Part shown: positions 1-12,600 of the stretch, piece after piece
Layout of the letters: the number at the start of each line of letters is the position of its first letter
How positions within the stretch are numbered: position 1 is the stretch's first letter
Origin: Rhynochetos jubatus
Taxonomy: Eukaryota; Chordata; Aves; Eurypygiformes; Rhynochetidae
Length of the DNA: 64,000 bases
Assembly (NCBI GenBank): GCA_027574665.1
Contig: CM050657.1
Location: forward strand, 19,207,700-19,271,699
Direction of reading: 5' to 3'
Notes under the pieces: model-generated
What the model was told of the DNA's origin: nothing
The model's input: only the letters and a program-made list of their open reading frames with translations
The model's database searches: none
Position numbers and translations under genes: made by a program

Positions 1-3000
1 AGGAGGTGGTTGCCAGGCTTTGAAGTCTGGGCTCGAGATAAGGGGAAACGACATTGCAAAGGAACTGTGTTATTAAACGACATTCTCCTTTTGATGCAAG
101 TTTTCTAGTATTAAACTTCAGCAGGCCCACATTTCAAGGCTGACTAAAGGGTCTGGAGTTATTGGTACCTATTTCAGCAATAGGTTTTTCTCCAGGGTAC
201 AATATTTTCAGTACATCACGCGTCAGGCAGAGGCTATTACGCTGTTGCCTGTATCTTGTCATGTAGCACTCATAAGCCTGACCTCCCTGGAAAGCTTTTT
301 GGGGGAGGCTCTAGGCCACCGAAGACAAAGGTCTTCCATCCCTTAGGGGTAGGACTGGGCAGAACGAGGGTCTGTGCTGGGAGATTTAAGTGACAGGTTG
401 TAAATCATTCAATGAAACACATATGCTTTGTTTACTAAGCCCAAGGCAAAAACGGTTTTTTAAAACAATAAAGGCAGAAAATTTCTAGCAGCTATCCTGT
501 CCAGAGCATTAAAATGTATTAATTCAGCTCTCATTTATTTTTCTTTGTCCTGTCATCCTGTTGTAAAAATATATCTGTAGTCAAAGTGTACTAAAGGAGG
601 CACAAATTCTTTGTAGCTAGAATATTTTAGTAAACTTCAGGCACCGCAGTGTTAAGGCACAAGACTGCAAGCAAGAACTTGCAGCATGGCTTCATCAGGG
701 AGTGATTAATGGGCTTTACCTTTGCTGGTGGCATCAGCCCCCATGGTACAGGCTCCTCTTATGCCAGACAGACCGTTTCCCTACCACATCGCAACCCCAT
801 CAAGCACAGAGCATTGCTGGGCCTGCATGCCCAAACCATCCAGGGAACGAGCAAAAGATCCTCACTTGCTCAGCCCACCTCTCATCCTCCTCGTTTCCCC
901 AGGGTCCAGGCAGGATGAAACATTCACAGGACTGGGCTGTGCTGGTATAATTCAGCAGCCCTCAGTGGATGCCACAGGGGGCAGCCCCTCCATGTCCATG
1001 GGGTCAGGATTGCAGCACCCATGCTGACTCCGTGTGCTTCTCACTCTTCAGCAATATTCCTAAGAGATGCCTACATTTTTTCCCATGAAGAAAACTGAGC
1101 TGGCCAAATTCTAATCTTGCTCGTACTAATAAAAATTTAAAGTGATTCCTCTGAGGTCATTCTGACTTTACATTGGTAAAGCTGAGATAAGACTTTATGA
1201 CCAAGCAAGGCAGTTAAATTCTGTGAGTTAGAAAATGCTAAAGATGCCAAATGTTTATTATCACATACAGTATAGTAAAGTCTAAAACACACTGAATTTA
1301 TAATAGTGCAATTTGCACTGATACAGCAAGGATCCCAAAGGCATTTCAGTTATAAACCTCTTCTGTGTAAATGTCTTCCTGTAACTAAAGAGAGTCCTAA
1401 TCTATGGAACAGAGAACCTCAACTGAGGACTTTTTAGATCGGTATTTATTCATAGACCCTGGGAGAACAAAGATTTCAGTTAGCTTGAATAGTTGAATTT
1501 AACTGGGGAAAAGCCCTGTAGAAAATCTTTCCAAGGTTTATGGTCACCATATTTGTACACCGTAAATCAAGATGAAAGCTTGTTAAAAAAGCAGAAATCT
1601 ATTTCAGTTTAAAATCAAGTGAGGACAAGATAATTTTTTTTTTTTTTTTAATGCAGCATTTTTCCTTGGAGGGGATTTTCCAAAAATCAGCTTTGGAAGA
1701 ATTACTGTGGCTTGCCAACTGTCTGCTCTTGTAGCATGCGCATTTTCTCTTCCAATAGAGCTGATGAAAAACTTTAGGTGATAAAAATTAAAACCAGAGC
1801 TCAGACTGGAAGCTTTTCACAGGGCTTACCACTATCAGTAAAATTTTAATTGGAAAGGTTTCTTCTTTCAACTTCTTGCCCAGAGCAGTGAGGCCCCCAG
1901 AATGGTTGGGGTGTTGGAGCAGCCCCATGGGTCGGCAGACCCATGTCCTGGTCCCTGGGCTGGTGGCTGCTGTTCAACCTGTTCTTCAGAAAGCATCACT
2001 CCAAGATAAGCGATGGAGAAATCCTCCCCTTCCCCTGACCGGTTCCTCCTCTGCCCGGTTTGACGCAGGATCTGCGCTTTGCCCGTTCTGCCCTTAATAC
2101 CCTTAATCTCTGGGATGTGTCTAGTCTGGATTCATAGAAGGAGATTATCTGTCATAAAAGTATTGTGATGGAAAATTTCTGACAGGTTCTTGAGTCTGTT
2201 TGCATTAAAGTCAGAGGCAGAAATTTGCAGTTTTGTTTTTCATGAATACTGATGCATGACTTCCAAAAAAAAAAGTTGTCATCAAATATTTGGACCAATA
2301 AAATCCAACTTAATGGCTGCAGAAGTACAGAGAAAGCAGGCTGGAATCAACCACAGCAAATTTATGTAGGGATTCAAAGGAAGATTCCTGCAGCCTTTAG
2401 CCAGCGTTGGGATACAGACAAAGAATTTTAACTTCAAAAACCTGCAGGTGAAGGTAAACCTGAGGAAAAACAGATCTGTTCCTTGAATCTCAAGGCAGCA
2501 TTTTTATATCTTGCATGGATGAGCCAAAACAGTGATGTTTTATCTTTCATCACCTTACGTACTCAGATGCCTGCCTAGGTACAGAAAGACTATTTACGAA
2601 CGCTTACGCTTATACTGCCTGATTATTTGTAACGAGTAACAAGTTTGGGAAGAGACACCAAAAACTATTGTTTGCGCCCACTTTAACCTGCTAGGCGTTT
2701 TGGAATAGACTTACTAGAGCACAGCAATATCACAAATATTACATACAAGTTTCTCCAACTTATTGCTAAACGCTGGTGCTAATGGCTGCACACAGGAGGA
2801 GACCTGGATCCCACCCTTGTCTCTCTGCTACTGCGTCAAGAGCAACTGAAACATTTTCAAGCGTTTGGGAAGGGTGCAGGGTGAGGCAATACTGCAACTA
2901 ACCCAAATTTTAGGCTTCCCTCTAACACTAAGGACAGATTAACAATTATTTTCCTACAGCTTCTTTTTATAGTTTACACTAGAAATAGTCAGCCTTGGTT

Positions 3001-3541
3001 TTACGCTCTGTTATGCTGAATGATGGGGAGAAGGGAGAGTTTGCCAAAGAAAAGGATAGTAAAAGCAGGGAAAATGAGCTAGATACTTCCAGCTATAGTA
3101 AAAGCATCTCAGCTTTAGTGTTGTCCTCTTGTGAGGTTTTACATGCTGCCTTAAATTATGATACATTAGCCTTGGGAGAAAATACTAAAAAGCGTTCATG
3201 TACGACACAATATCCCAGACAGCTAAAGAATGAAATATGGAGCCTTTACTCTTTACAACCCAGGTCTTCCTTTACTAAGTATAAACATTTACCGCATTAA
3301 AACGCATAGGCTTAAATACAAATTTTCCAAAGGATTTTTTCCCATTGTTAAGTATTTTATATCCACAATAATACAGTGTAATGGCTGAAGCAAAGATGAG
3401 GTGGCAGTGCTCATTGTGTGAAAGATGAGTAATAAAATCATCAGCGTACAAATGATTTTTTAATTAGGTTTTAATCTGTGTATTTAGAGAAGTTATTTCT
3501 GTGTGAATTCCACACTGATAATTTTTATCTTGGTGCCACAG
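1..3541 (+). other. SPATA16: SPATA16 intron, 3' part (no exon seen)
   Basis: This stretch precedes the first recognisable SPATA16 exon and is read as the 3' part of an intron. I looked for the preceding SPATA16 coding segment and did not find it. Open frames at 702-1027 and 2995-3300 have no recognisable family, no matching splice borders and no continuity with the next exon. A poly-T run lies at 1634-1649. Confidence 0.6.
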
Positions 3542-3622
3542 CTGCGGTTGCTAATGGCAGATGCCATGGACACCCTTGAAGGAAAAAGTGATAACGGACG
3601 TGTGTGGAATAAAATTCAGAAG
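3542..3622 (+). CDS. SPATA16: SPATA16 penultimate exon
   Basis: An 81-bp exon of 27 codons, phase 0 at both ends. It is preceded by a pyrimidine-containing CACAG acceptor ending at 3541 and followed by an AAG|GTAAAA donor at 3623. It encodes LRLLMADAMDTLEG followed by a polar stretch and VWNKIQK, which aligns with the near-C-terminal part of human SPATA16. The frame is open upstream too, but similarity starts exactly at the acceptor. Confidence 0.9.
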
Positions 3623-6600
3623 GTAAAAACCTGCAGCAAAGGGCAGGAGAGTATATTGTTCCTTGGGGAGTATATGTCCACCTGAGTGATATCTGTTCAA
3701 AAGGTAGAAGAGAAAGTAGGTGCCATTTGAAACCTGACTCTGAGCCCTGAACTCCGTTAATGCCCAGGCACTAGCCCCCAAATACATATTTGTTATTTGT
3801 TTTAGCCCCTGTGGTTGATCTTTGTCCATGCTAATAGTGTCATGTGGTTATCTAATGCAAAAAAAAAAAAAAATCACACAAAAAACCCAAACAAGAATAG
3901 CTTATTTTTGGCTGATAATCATACTTCTCTTCCACCTTTTCCATATGGGGTACTGTGCTAAGTGGAAGGGGGGTGGGAAGGGAGGAGTTGTTAGAGAATA
4001 AAATTCAGCCCAACAAATTAGGTCCCTTAGTGAAGCTCAAATGAGGCTTTGGTGATGTGAGAACTAAAAGACATGTAAATGCGTCTCTGGAGTCTCTGCA
4101 CAGCAACCGCCCAATTTAATTCTTAAAGGACTTGTGAAATGCACGGAGACTTGTGTTGGTTCTCTGTACTGACAAATCTGACCCACGTAATGAATAACCG
4201 GTCAGGCTGGGATGGAAAAGGAGTATCTTACATTTCTACAAAGCCCTTCAAACCGAAGCACATCACAGCTCTGGGCATACAACCCCATTGACATTCAGCC
4301 ACTTCTGAGGGAAAAGACAGCCACACATCACCAGGAAGGGCCAATGTTGCCCATAGTTCAAAGGCTTACCCCCCGTCTCATGGCTCTGCCAGATGCCAAG
4401 TGGATGAGTGCTGACTCTAGGTTGTGGCTGCAGAACAGAGGGTTTCCATTTCTGCACTGGTGGGACTTGAAATTGTCCCTCTTTGGGATGTGGGGTTTAC
4501 AGACAGATCCCAGGGAAGATACTGAAAATCCAAGCCTTGGCTGCACTGAGTCAGTGTAACCAAGATAAGCAAGTAAGACAAATGTCTGAAACAAATCACA
4601 GGGGTGGAGGGTCAAGGCACTTTCAGAGTCCACTGAAAAAGGGGAGATTTAGAATGGACATCCAGGAATAAATTCTTCCTGGAGGCACTGGCACAGGTTG
4701 CCCAGAGAAGCTGTGGGTGCCCCATCCCTGGCAGTGTCCAAGGCCAGGCTGGATGAGGCTTGGAGCAACCTGGTCTAGTGGAGGGTGTCCCTGCCCATGG
4801 CAGGGGGGTTGGAACCAGATCATCTTTAAGGTCTCTTCCAACCCTTCCATATGTACATCCTGCTATATATAATAAACATTGATAGCGAGATGAAGGCAAA
4901 GAGTCAATGATATATTTACAAATAGCCTACTCCATGTACTTCTCCAGCACTTATCCTTCCCATTTTCAGACAATAGCCTGAATTATGAAAGGCAGTTTTC
5001 CAAAGTTATTCCAAAAGTCAGGATTTTAATCCACAGTTAGGTGTTTGAATAACCAGCCTGGTTTTCACAACTCTAAATGCCCACGGTTGCGAGGCTGTTG
5101 AGATAGGCTCGTGGCTGAAAGTTAGGCCGAGTGCACAGATATGTAAATATTTACTAAAGTCTCATTCAAACTTTGTTGTTGGTACCGAAAAGATTCCCAC
5201 ATATTTCAACAGAGGCTGGCTAATATTTCATTGTAAAATGAGTAAACAAAGTATTTTCTCTAGGTGTATTCATAGGTAGGGATGTACATCCTGTATTTCT
5301 CCGCATACTTTTACTTTCAGTGTAATCTTAATGGAAATCAAGCTAACATTTAAAAATGGACTGGTAACCCATATTATGCACAGAATCGTGTGGCATAATT
5401 TAATATTTGGGAATAAAATTTACTCAATCCATGCAAATCTACTTTCTGCCATTTTAAAATCTGGTGTTTCAAAATTAGTTTGCATTCTGAACATCGTTCT
5501 GCATCGCATTTTTGACAACTCAACTATTTGATTTGGGGCATCTTGTTCCAAATGGAGCTCACTGTTTCATAATACAAAAATACTTTCCTATATTATATCA
5601 GAACAAAGACAATAAAAAGCATCATCAAATTCTTCTTTTCTACTTTGATTTTTCCAAAATTTGATCTCATTATATTCAGCACGTTCTTAGAAAAAAAAAA
5701 ATACTTTTTTAATAGTGCAGACAGGAAAACACTCACAGAGCTTGGGGTTTTTTTGTTGGTTTGTGGTGTTTTTCCTTAAAAGAGCACTAATTAAGAGTGT
5801 GATGCTAGGTTAAAGAATTCTAATACATTACTAAGAAAGAAGAGTAAATCTGATGATTAAAAATTGATGTGGTGTGGATTACAGTGCGTCACTTGTGCTA
5901 GAGCCATTTCACAAAGTTCAGTATTTCTCAGCTGGCTCATCACATGACGCTGCTTGTAGTAGCCTACAAAGAACCTTCGCTCAGATCTAGTTACAAGGTA
6001 GTTATTTGTGTTTTTGCTATTGAATTAATTTACATATATTGGAAAGCAAAAAAGAACATAAAGGACTTTATACAACCAGCTATAAATGCAAAGCTCTGGA
6101 AAGCTGACAGCTACGCTACCACCAGCGAAGTTTGGCTTTTGCAATAGAAACAGCTGTTGCACCTAATGAAAGCACTCAGAATTTTTCTCTAATGCAGCAG
6201 AATTATAGCGGTGCCTATTTTCCAAATGGTTAAAGGATCTATGAGAACTGCCATTACAAACCAGAGTTTTCAGAGTTTTATATTCTGGAGTCAGCCATAC
6301 AAAATTCATTCAGTCCGAAATCTGACCTAGAAGGGCACAAAGCCTGGCACCCAAACACTTCCTTTTGTCACAGTGGAGGGCTTATCAAATTAGCCTGAAA
6401 TTAATCTGGGCTATTTTGAATTTACAGGAGTGAGAAAGTAGTAATAGAAGCATAGCTTCAAGTGTTTTGGGTGCTGCGCTGCTCATCCAATTCACTGGCA
6501 AATTTATGTTTGTAAGCGAACTAATTTATCAAATGGGCTAATTATTTTGGGAAGCTTTAAATACAAAGAAATGAAAAATGACTGCGTAATTAGCTGGAGA

Positions 6601-9600
6601 AAAGAGAACGTCACTGCACATCACTTTCTCAGCAGTACCAGGTTACAGACTCTCCAGCCACAAGGAGAGCTGACCCAGGAGAGCCTAGATTACCTTGGGA
6701 GATTAAGAAACATCCTCCTACAGAGGCTTCACCCACGTACTAGATACCCCTGAAGAATGCCTCAGAGGCAGGAAAACTGGGCTGCACCAGTCTCACAAAA
6801 TCCCTATTCTCCAGGATTTTACTGACAGTTTTTCTTGCAATCCCCTGGATAAGATGTCAGCTTTGTATTGGCAATCTGGGGGAACAGACACCTGGATCTA
6901 AGAACTTTCAAGCAATTATCAGAGGATCTGAATCCCAGTCTACCTCAGGAATATTTTCCTACAAACATTTTTACCACATCCCTTCTTTTTGTAACTGTCA
7001 GAAATCCCCACACTGAACTTGGTGGCCACACTGCCAAAGGATTCCTGGCACCATACTGGGATTTAGGAACTTCTCTTCAGTTACTGGCTCTGTCCAAATG
7101 GTGCTACAGGTTGAGTCGCAAAGGTTGAAGTGTAAATCCTCTTACTCCAAACTACGTTTGCATTTATTATTTCAAAGAGGCTGACTAGCATAGCCATTTG
7201 AGCAATGACCTCCGAAGCACAAGGATCAGCAGCAATGAGCAGGAGACTTCCAAGAGAGATTGAGGGGAACAAGCTGATAATTCGACTCGGTCCAGCCACC
7301 AGATTTTAAGCCAGTTGAGGCCCAACTCTAACAGCCAGGTCTGGCCGTTACTGAGTAGCTTCTTGCTGACAGTTGCATACGCCATGAACATGAATGCTGG
7401 ACTAGCAGTAAAGCTTGGCCCCAAGGAACTCAAGGACCCGGGTCTCTGCATGGCCACCACAGGACTCTACAGCAGCCACAGACAGGCAGAAGGGTTTAGA
7501 GTATCATCTCAGATAAATAAAATGGCAGAAAGGCTTCCCTTTCCCTGTATAGAGCCTTTCCTTCTCTGCAGTCTTGTAAGAGAAAAAGAAATAGTAAGAT
7601 ATTACTTTCCTATCCCATAAGAATAAATTCATTAATCAAGCCTCACAATATTGTTACAATGAAAGGCATTTCATTAAATAAATAGATACTTTCGAGCCTA
7701 TCATCCAGAACCTTTTGACATCCAAAGAGAGGAGAGCCAAATAAGTGCAAGTGCCAATATGGCTCTGCTTCCCCTGTGAAGATAATAATGTAGTTCTACT
7801 TCTCTGTTTAGCCTCTAGGCTTTCATAGCAGTTTCATAGGATCCTCTTAACATCATTTGAACCGCCAAAGGATAGACAGGAGTTGGCAAATAAACACTTT
7901 CCTACACTTCCACATGTGAGACACTTCATAAAACCTTCACATCTGAGTTTACCTCAAGGGCATCACATACTTTGCAATTTAGATAAGTTATTATGCCCAT
8001 CATTTGCTGAGCTCAGTAGAATGCCTGTTTCATAAATCTGAAAGCAGAGCAAACATGGATGAGTGAATAAAAGAACAGATGTAACTTACATAAGGATAAG
8101 TACATAACAAAAGCTGCACTAATATATGTGAATATAAAATGAAGTAAAATTAGCCTAACATATTATATAGTCTTTTAGCCAGGCACACAGGTTTTCAGCT
8201 GTTGACCTCTGCTTGCTACGTCTCCGCCTTTAGCAACAGCAGGGGAATGCTATCTGATGAACTGTGCTCTTCCACTGACATTATGTCTTAATTGAAAACC
8301 AAGCCATGGAAAAGGGCCACAGACTCGCTAGGCTTTCGGTCAGCCAGAAGAGCAAGGAGGGAGATCCATGGGAAGTGGACGTGTTGCTGAATAATATTGT
8401 GCTGGCTACTACGACAGGTTTTGATGTATATGGCTTTGTAACGTCTTGTGAAGTCATCCAAGCCCATGCCACAGCCACTGGGAACTGCACTTGTCAGAGC
8501 ACGCTGGCTTCAAAAGCTGTTGCGTTTTTGGTGCACTCCTTCAAGGCAACTTGGCTATTCCTGAACTAATAGAAGGAAACAGGTTCCTGGCTTGTTCTCA
8601 TCTTGGGGCTGTGACCCAGCCACGTGTTTCACAAACTCACAGACCCACGGTGAATGGGAGGAGGGAATCAAAGGACAGGAAAGGATAGGAAAAGCACATT
8701 TTCTGGAGCAGGAGTGGAAGTCTAATGTGTACCATCTAACGTGTAATGAATTCAGAAAAGCGCAAACGCAACAGCAAAATGTAGTGGCACTGATTCAGGT
8801 AGACTGAGAGTGAAGGAAACGAAGAGCAGATCAACCAGGTAGAAATGCAGAAATTTCTGTTAGAGTTCACCAAAGATTGGATCCATGCTAAGCTTAGAGA
8901 ATACATATTGAGATATTCAGGATTAACTCAAAATCATCAACAACCTCAAGAAGGAGAAGAAGGAGGCAGAGGTTTCTACCCTAGCACTGAGAGAAGTTTT
9001 CTGACCAGGCAAAGGAATTTGGGAGTGTGTATGAGCAGAAAATGAGATCTGCCCCACTGAATATGAGGTGATACAAAGGAGAGGTAGGCAACCAGAGAGT
9101 CCCCTTAATAAATTCAGCCCCACCGTAGGGACAATAAAAGTGTGACAGCATCCGTAGAGCAGTTTGTGTGAGAGAGGTGGCAATGGGATTTCAGGAGTTA
9201 TCATTACTCCTCGTCCCTAAAATCAATTCCTGTCTCTGGTTCTTTGTGTCTCAAGCACAAGAGAAGGAAAGATGCCCTACCAAGATGCCTATGTGGCCCC
9301 CAACTACGCTGGAAGAAACGATTGCATCCCACCCATTTCCCACCCTCCAGACACCAGTATCTAATATAAAGTGACACACACTAAACAGCTATACCCCCTG
9401 ATCACAGCTAAACCAGCAGTGCAATACAGAAACAGAGGCTGTGACTACTAAGAGACAGTGATTTTTCAGGCATGCAAGGTTTAATTCATGTCTGAAGCAG
9501 ATGCGAAAAGTTTCAAGTTTGCTGTTCCACACCAGAAGAAAAGTTTTTGTATATGGCTTTTTTCCAGCTAAATCAGTTGGTCTAATAACAGATATCATCT

Positions 9601-12600
9601 ATACCCATAATTCTTGGGTCCTCACACAAAACACTGCTAGTGCTATTAGGAAAGAGTGTTTTGTGATGAGAAAGGTCTTGGTCTATGCTACCAAGCTATA
9701 GGGTGCAGTAAGTCACTGGAATAATTTTAAATAGCAGCAAATCTGGCAACCGAGCAATAAATGTCCTAAACACTGGAATAATGTAGCTGGTCGTAGCTGC
9801 CTGGCAGTTAAATCACAGGCAATTCTGGGCATTAACAGTCCCCACGTAAGGATTTAGATAAACACTTCCCCAGCCCTTGCTAACCATGCTGTCAGTTATA
9901 AATGAGCAGCCTGCTTACCTGCTGCCCTCTACCAGAGAAGGTCTCCAGCCCTATAAACACTTGCTACCAGGTATTGTTACTGCTGTGAAAAACAGCATGA
10001 GCCAACAAGACTGCTCGTCGTAAACGCTGCTACGGACAGTGATTTGGGGAGCGCTTACAAAGTACAAAAGGACCATCCGAGTCGTAAGGTAGTTAATAAA
10101 TGTAATTCAGTACTATCAGCAATATTATTTTTATTCCGTTCCTCATCAGCCAACACCCCTTCTTCCATCTGCTTTTAGCACTGGAGTTTTGCTAGCGTGC
10201 TAAGAACCTCCTGGCGAACACCGATTTTCAGCGTTTCGCTGAACTCTTGCCTTTACGATGGAAATGCACAACAGAGCTGTCTGTCAGACTTCTTTCTTTA
10301 AGGAAAGGCAGTGCATGTGAATGAGGCCTGTGAAAATACAGAAATGGAGCCGGAGGGACAACACTTTTACCTTTGGCATCAGCATTTGAAGCTATGAGCA
10401 CTTCTAGAAGCAGGTCCAAGGCAAGAGTCGCGCAGTCGGTTGGGTTATGTCGACAGCCAAACAGCTTTGGCCTGCCCGTGGCAGTTCGGACCGCTGCTGT
10501 GTAAACCTACTCCCTTCCAAAAGCTACCACAGCAGCTCAGATGGGCTTCACTTAACACACAAACAGTAAAATCATGATTTTTTTTTTCCCAAATATTGAG
10601 CAACCTTTTTTCCAACTGACCTTAACAGAAGGTACAGTTTGGGGTTTCATTTTCATTACATATCAGCAGCTTTTCTCAAGCATATGCTCAGCTGTTCCCT
10701 CCTTACTACACACAGCCATCCCTACTTACTCACAGGCCCTTCAAGTACTGCTCCTTTGGTTACATTCCCTCCAAACTGTGCTTTAGCAAGTAGCTCTGGA
10801 AGACAACGGAAACTGTGGAGAGGTACTGCCTGTCTAAAGGCAGCTCCTTTGCCTTCCATTACTAATAGGTCCTAAGTAATAAAAACAGATTCTGTATGCC
10901 AGAAGATCCTTTTTGCCATTACATGTTCTTTACAACTCCTGCATATATTTTCAAAAGCACCTATTTCTCATTTGAGAGCGACTCCCCTGATTTGTATTAG
11001 GATTGAGGAAGTTTGGAGGTCTAGGCGTTACAGAGAAGTGTAACGCCTCATACGCGTGTGCCTCGGTGTGAGACGTGGTTTTACGGTTTAGAGAGCCTGC
11101 TCGCTGCTTATCCATCTACATATTTTTCTAAACAATGTTGTTTTCCTGCAGGAGTTTGTACTTGTGGGACCCTGGCTCTTTCTCAATTCATTCCATAGTA
11201 CCTTTAGCAGGTACTATAACTGATATTTTATATTTTTATTCAAATTCATGCTGAACTTGTAAAAGACCATGTGTTTTCAAGTTACCTTGTGACTAGAACA
11301 GCTTCTGCATTTTCGGATAAGCCACGCAGCTTCCTTTGGACAGTCAGTAAGCCAACAAACACGGACATCTGTTCCTTGGAACAGCCCCCTTGCAGCAAAG
11401 GTTGACAAGTTTCATGACATCTGTGGCCCATCAGGACTTGGACAAAACCACGCTGAATGATGAATAGCGTTGCAGCGCTCCCTCATCACTGCCGGTACAT
11501 ATCACGTAATTAAGAACCCTATGTGGGATGTCTTATCCCGATGAATGCACAGGAAGGGCAAAAAATATCCTTGCACAGTGGCATTTCAGGGCCAAACCAG
11601 AGGCGTCCAGGCAAGTTCAGAAATGACTGATAGGGCATTACCAGAAACACGTTATGTTTTTCAGAAAAGGAGATGTGAACTTCCCATAAAGCCCTGCTTT
11701 GAGGAGGAGGTTGGCCTTGATGACCTCCAGAGCTCACTCACACTGAAATCTTTCGATGATTGTAATTCTGCTGCAGCCAGCAAGTGCTGCTTACATATCC
11801 CTCCACGCCGTGAGCGAATCAATCAGGATGGCATCCAGAGAGCAGGGCTGAACGCGCACAGCAGCGAGTCTCTCCCCTTTATCCATCACTGGACAAGTAG
11901 TACAAAAGGGCAGGACTGGAAATATTTTTATATGCTCCAAACAAGGCCTGTATTGCTCCTTATCTTTGCGTGGATCTATGTAATGTCATTTTCAAAACCT
12001 CCTGTAGGTCTGAATCAAATCCTAAGCCAAAGGGAAGCCGTATATTGCCTCACCTGATTAGCCCCTCTGCAGTTCATCCCTCCAGCTAATCCTGTTGCAT
12101 TGCCTGTTACCCAAAGACTCTGCGTTTTCTACGTATCAACTGCATTAGATAACTGTACCAAACCCAGAAGAATTTACAGATTCTGGCCAACCTTAGGGAA
12201 TGATGTAAAGCCATTTCAGTTAAGAATGAGCTGATCACCTCAGTATTCGCATGGACCACAGATCATTTTCTTCTCCCAGAACACTCAGAACTGGAGTTCA
12301 GAGCAGACTGGTTGACCTAGTCCACCCAGACACTTCTGGTGCACTAATTATGCTTTTCAGCTTCTCAGTCTGTCAGAACAAAAATGCCTTGATGAGGGCG
12401 CTGCGGAAAGGCAGACACAACCTTGCCCATTCACATGATTTTCTCTGAGAATGAAAGAGCAGAAATACTTTTGAGACCTGGCCTGTCGATGCTGCAAATC
12501 TGTGCTGGCGTCTCAGCAGCACAGCAAAGGCTGCACCATCCAGGCCGGCAGCTTCTTGGTCCGAGGTCACAGACGGAGGTTTTGCCCTTCTCATTCATTC

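Noticed and set aside
702-1027. Three overlapping frames of 69-101 codons
   Set aside because: Mutually overlapping in different frames, no known family, inside what is read as a SPATA16 intron.
2995-3300. 101-codon frame upstream of the SPATA16 exon
   Set aside because: No similarity to SPATA16 or other families I know, and no splice-site pair that would join it in phase to the exon at 3542.
11545-12057. 170-codon + strand frame in the SPATA16 intron
   Set aside because: It overlaps a degraded CR1 tail, has no recognisable domain, and no splice or promoter context. A frame of this length can arise by chance in 64 kb.
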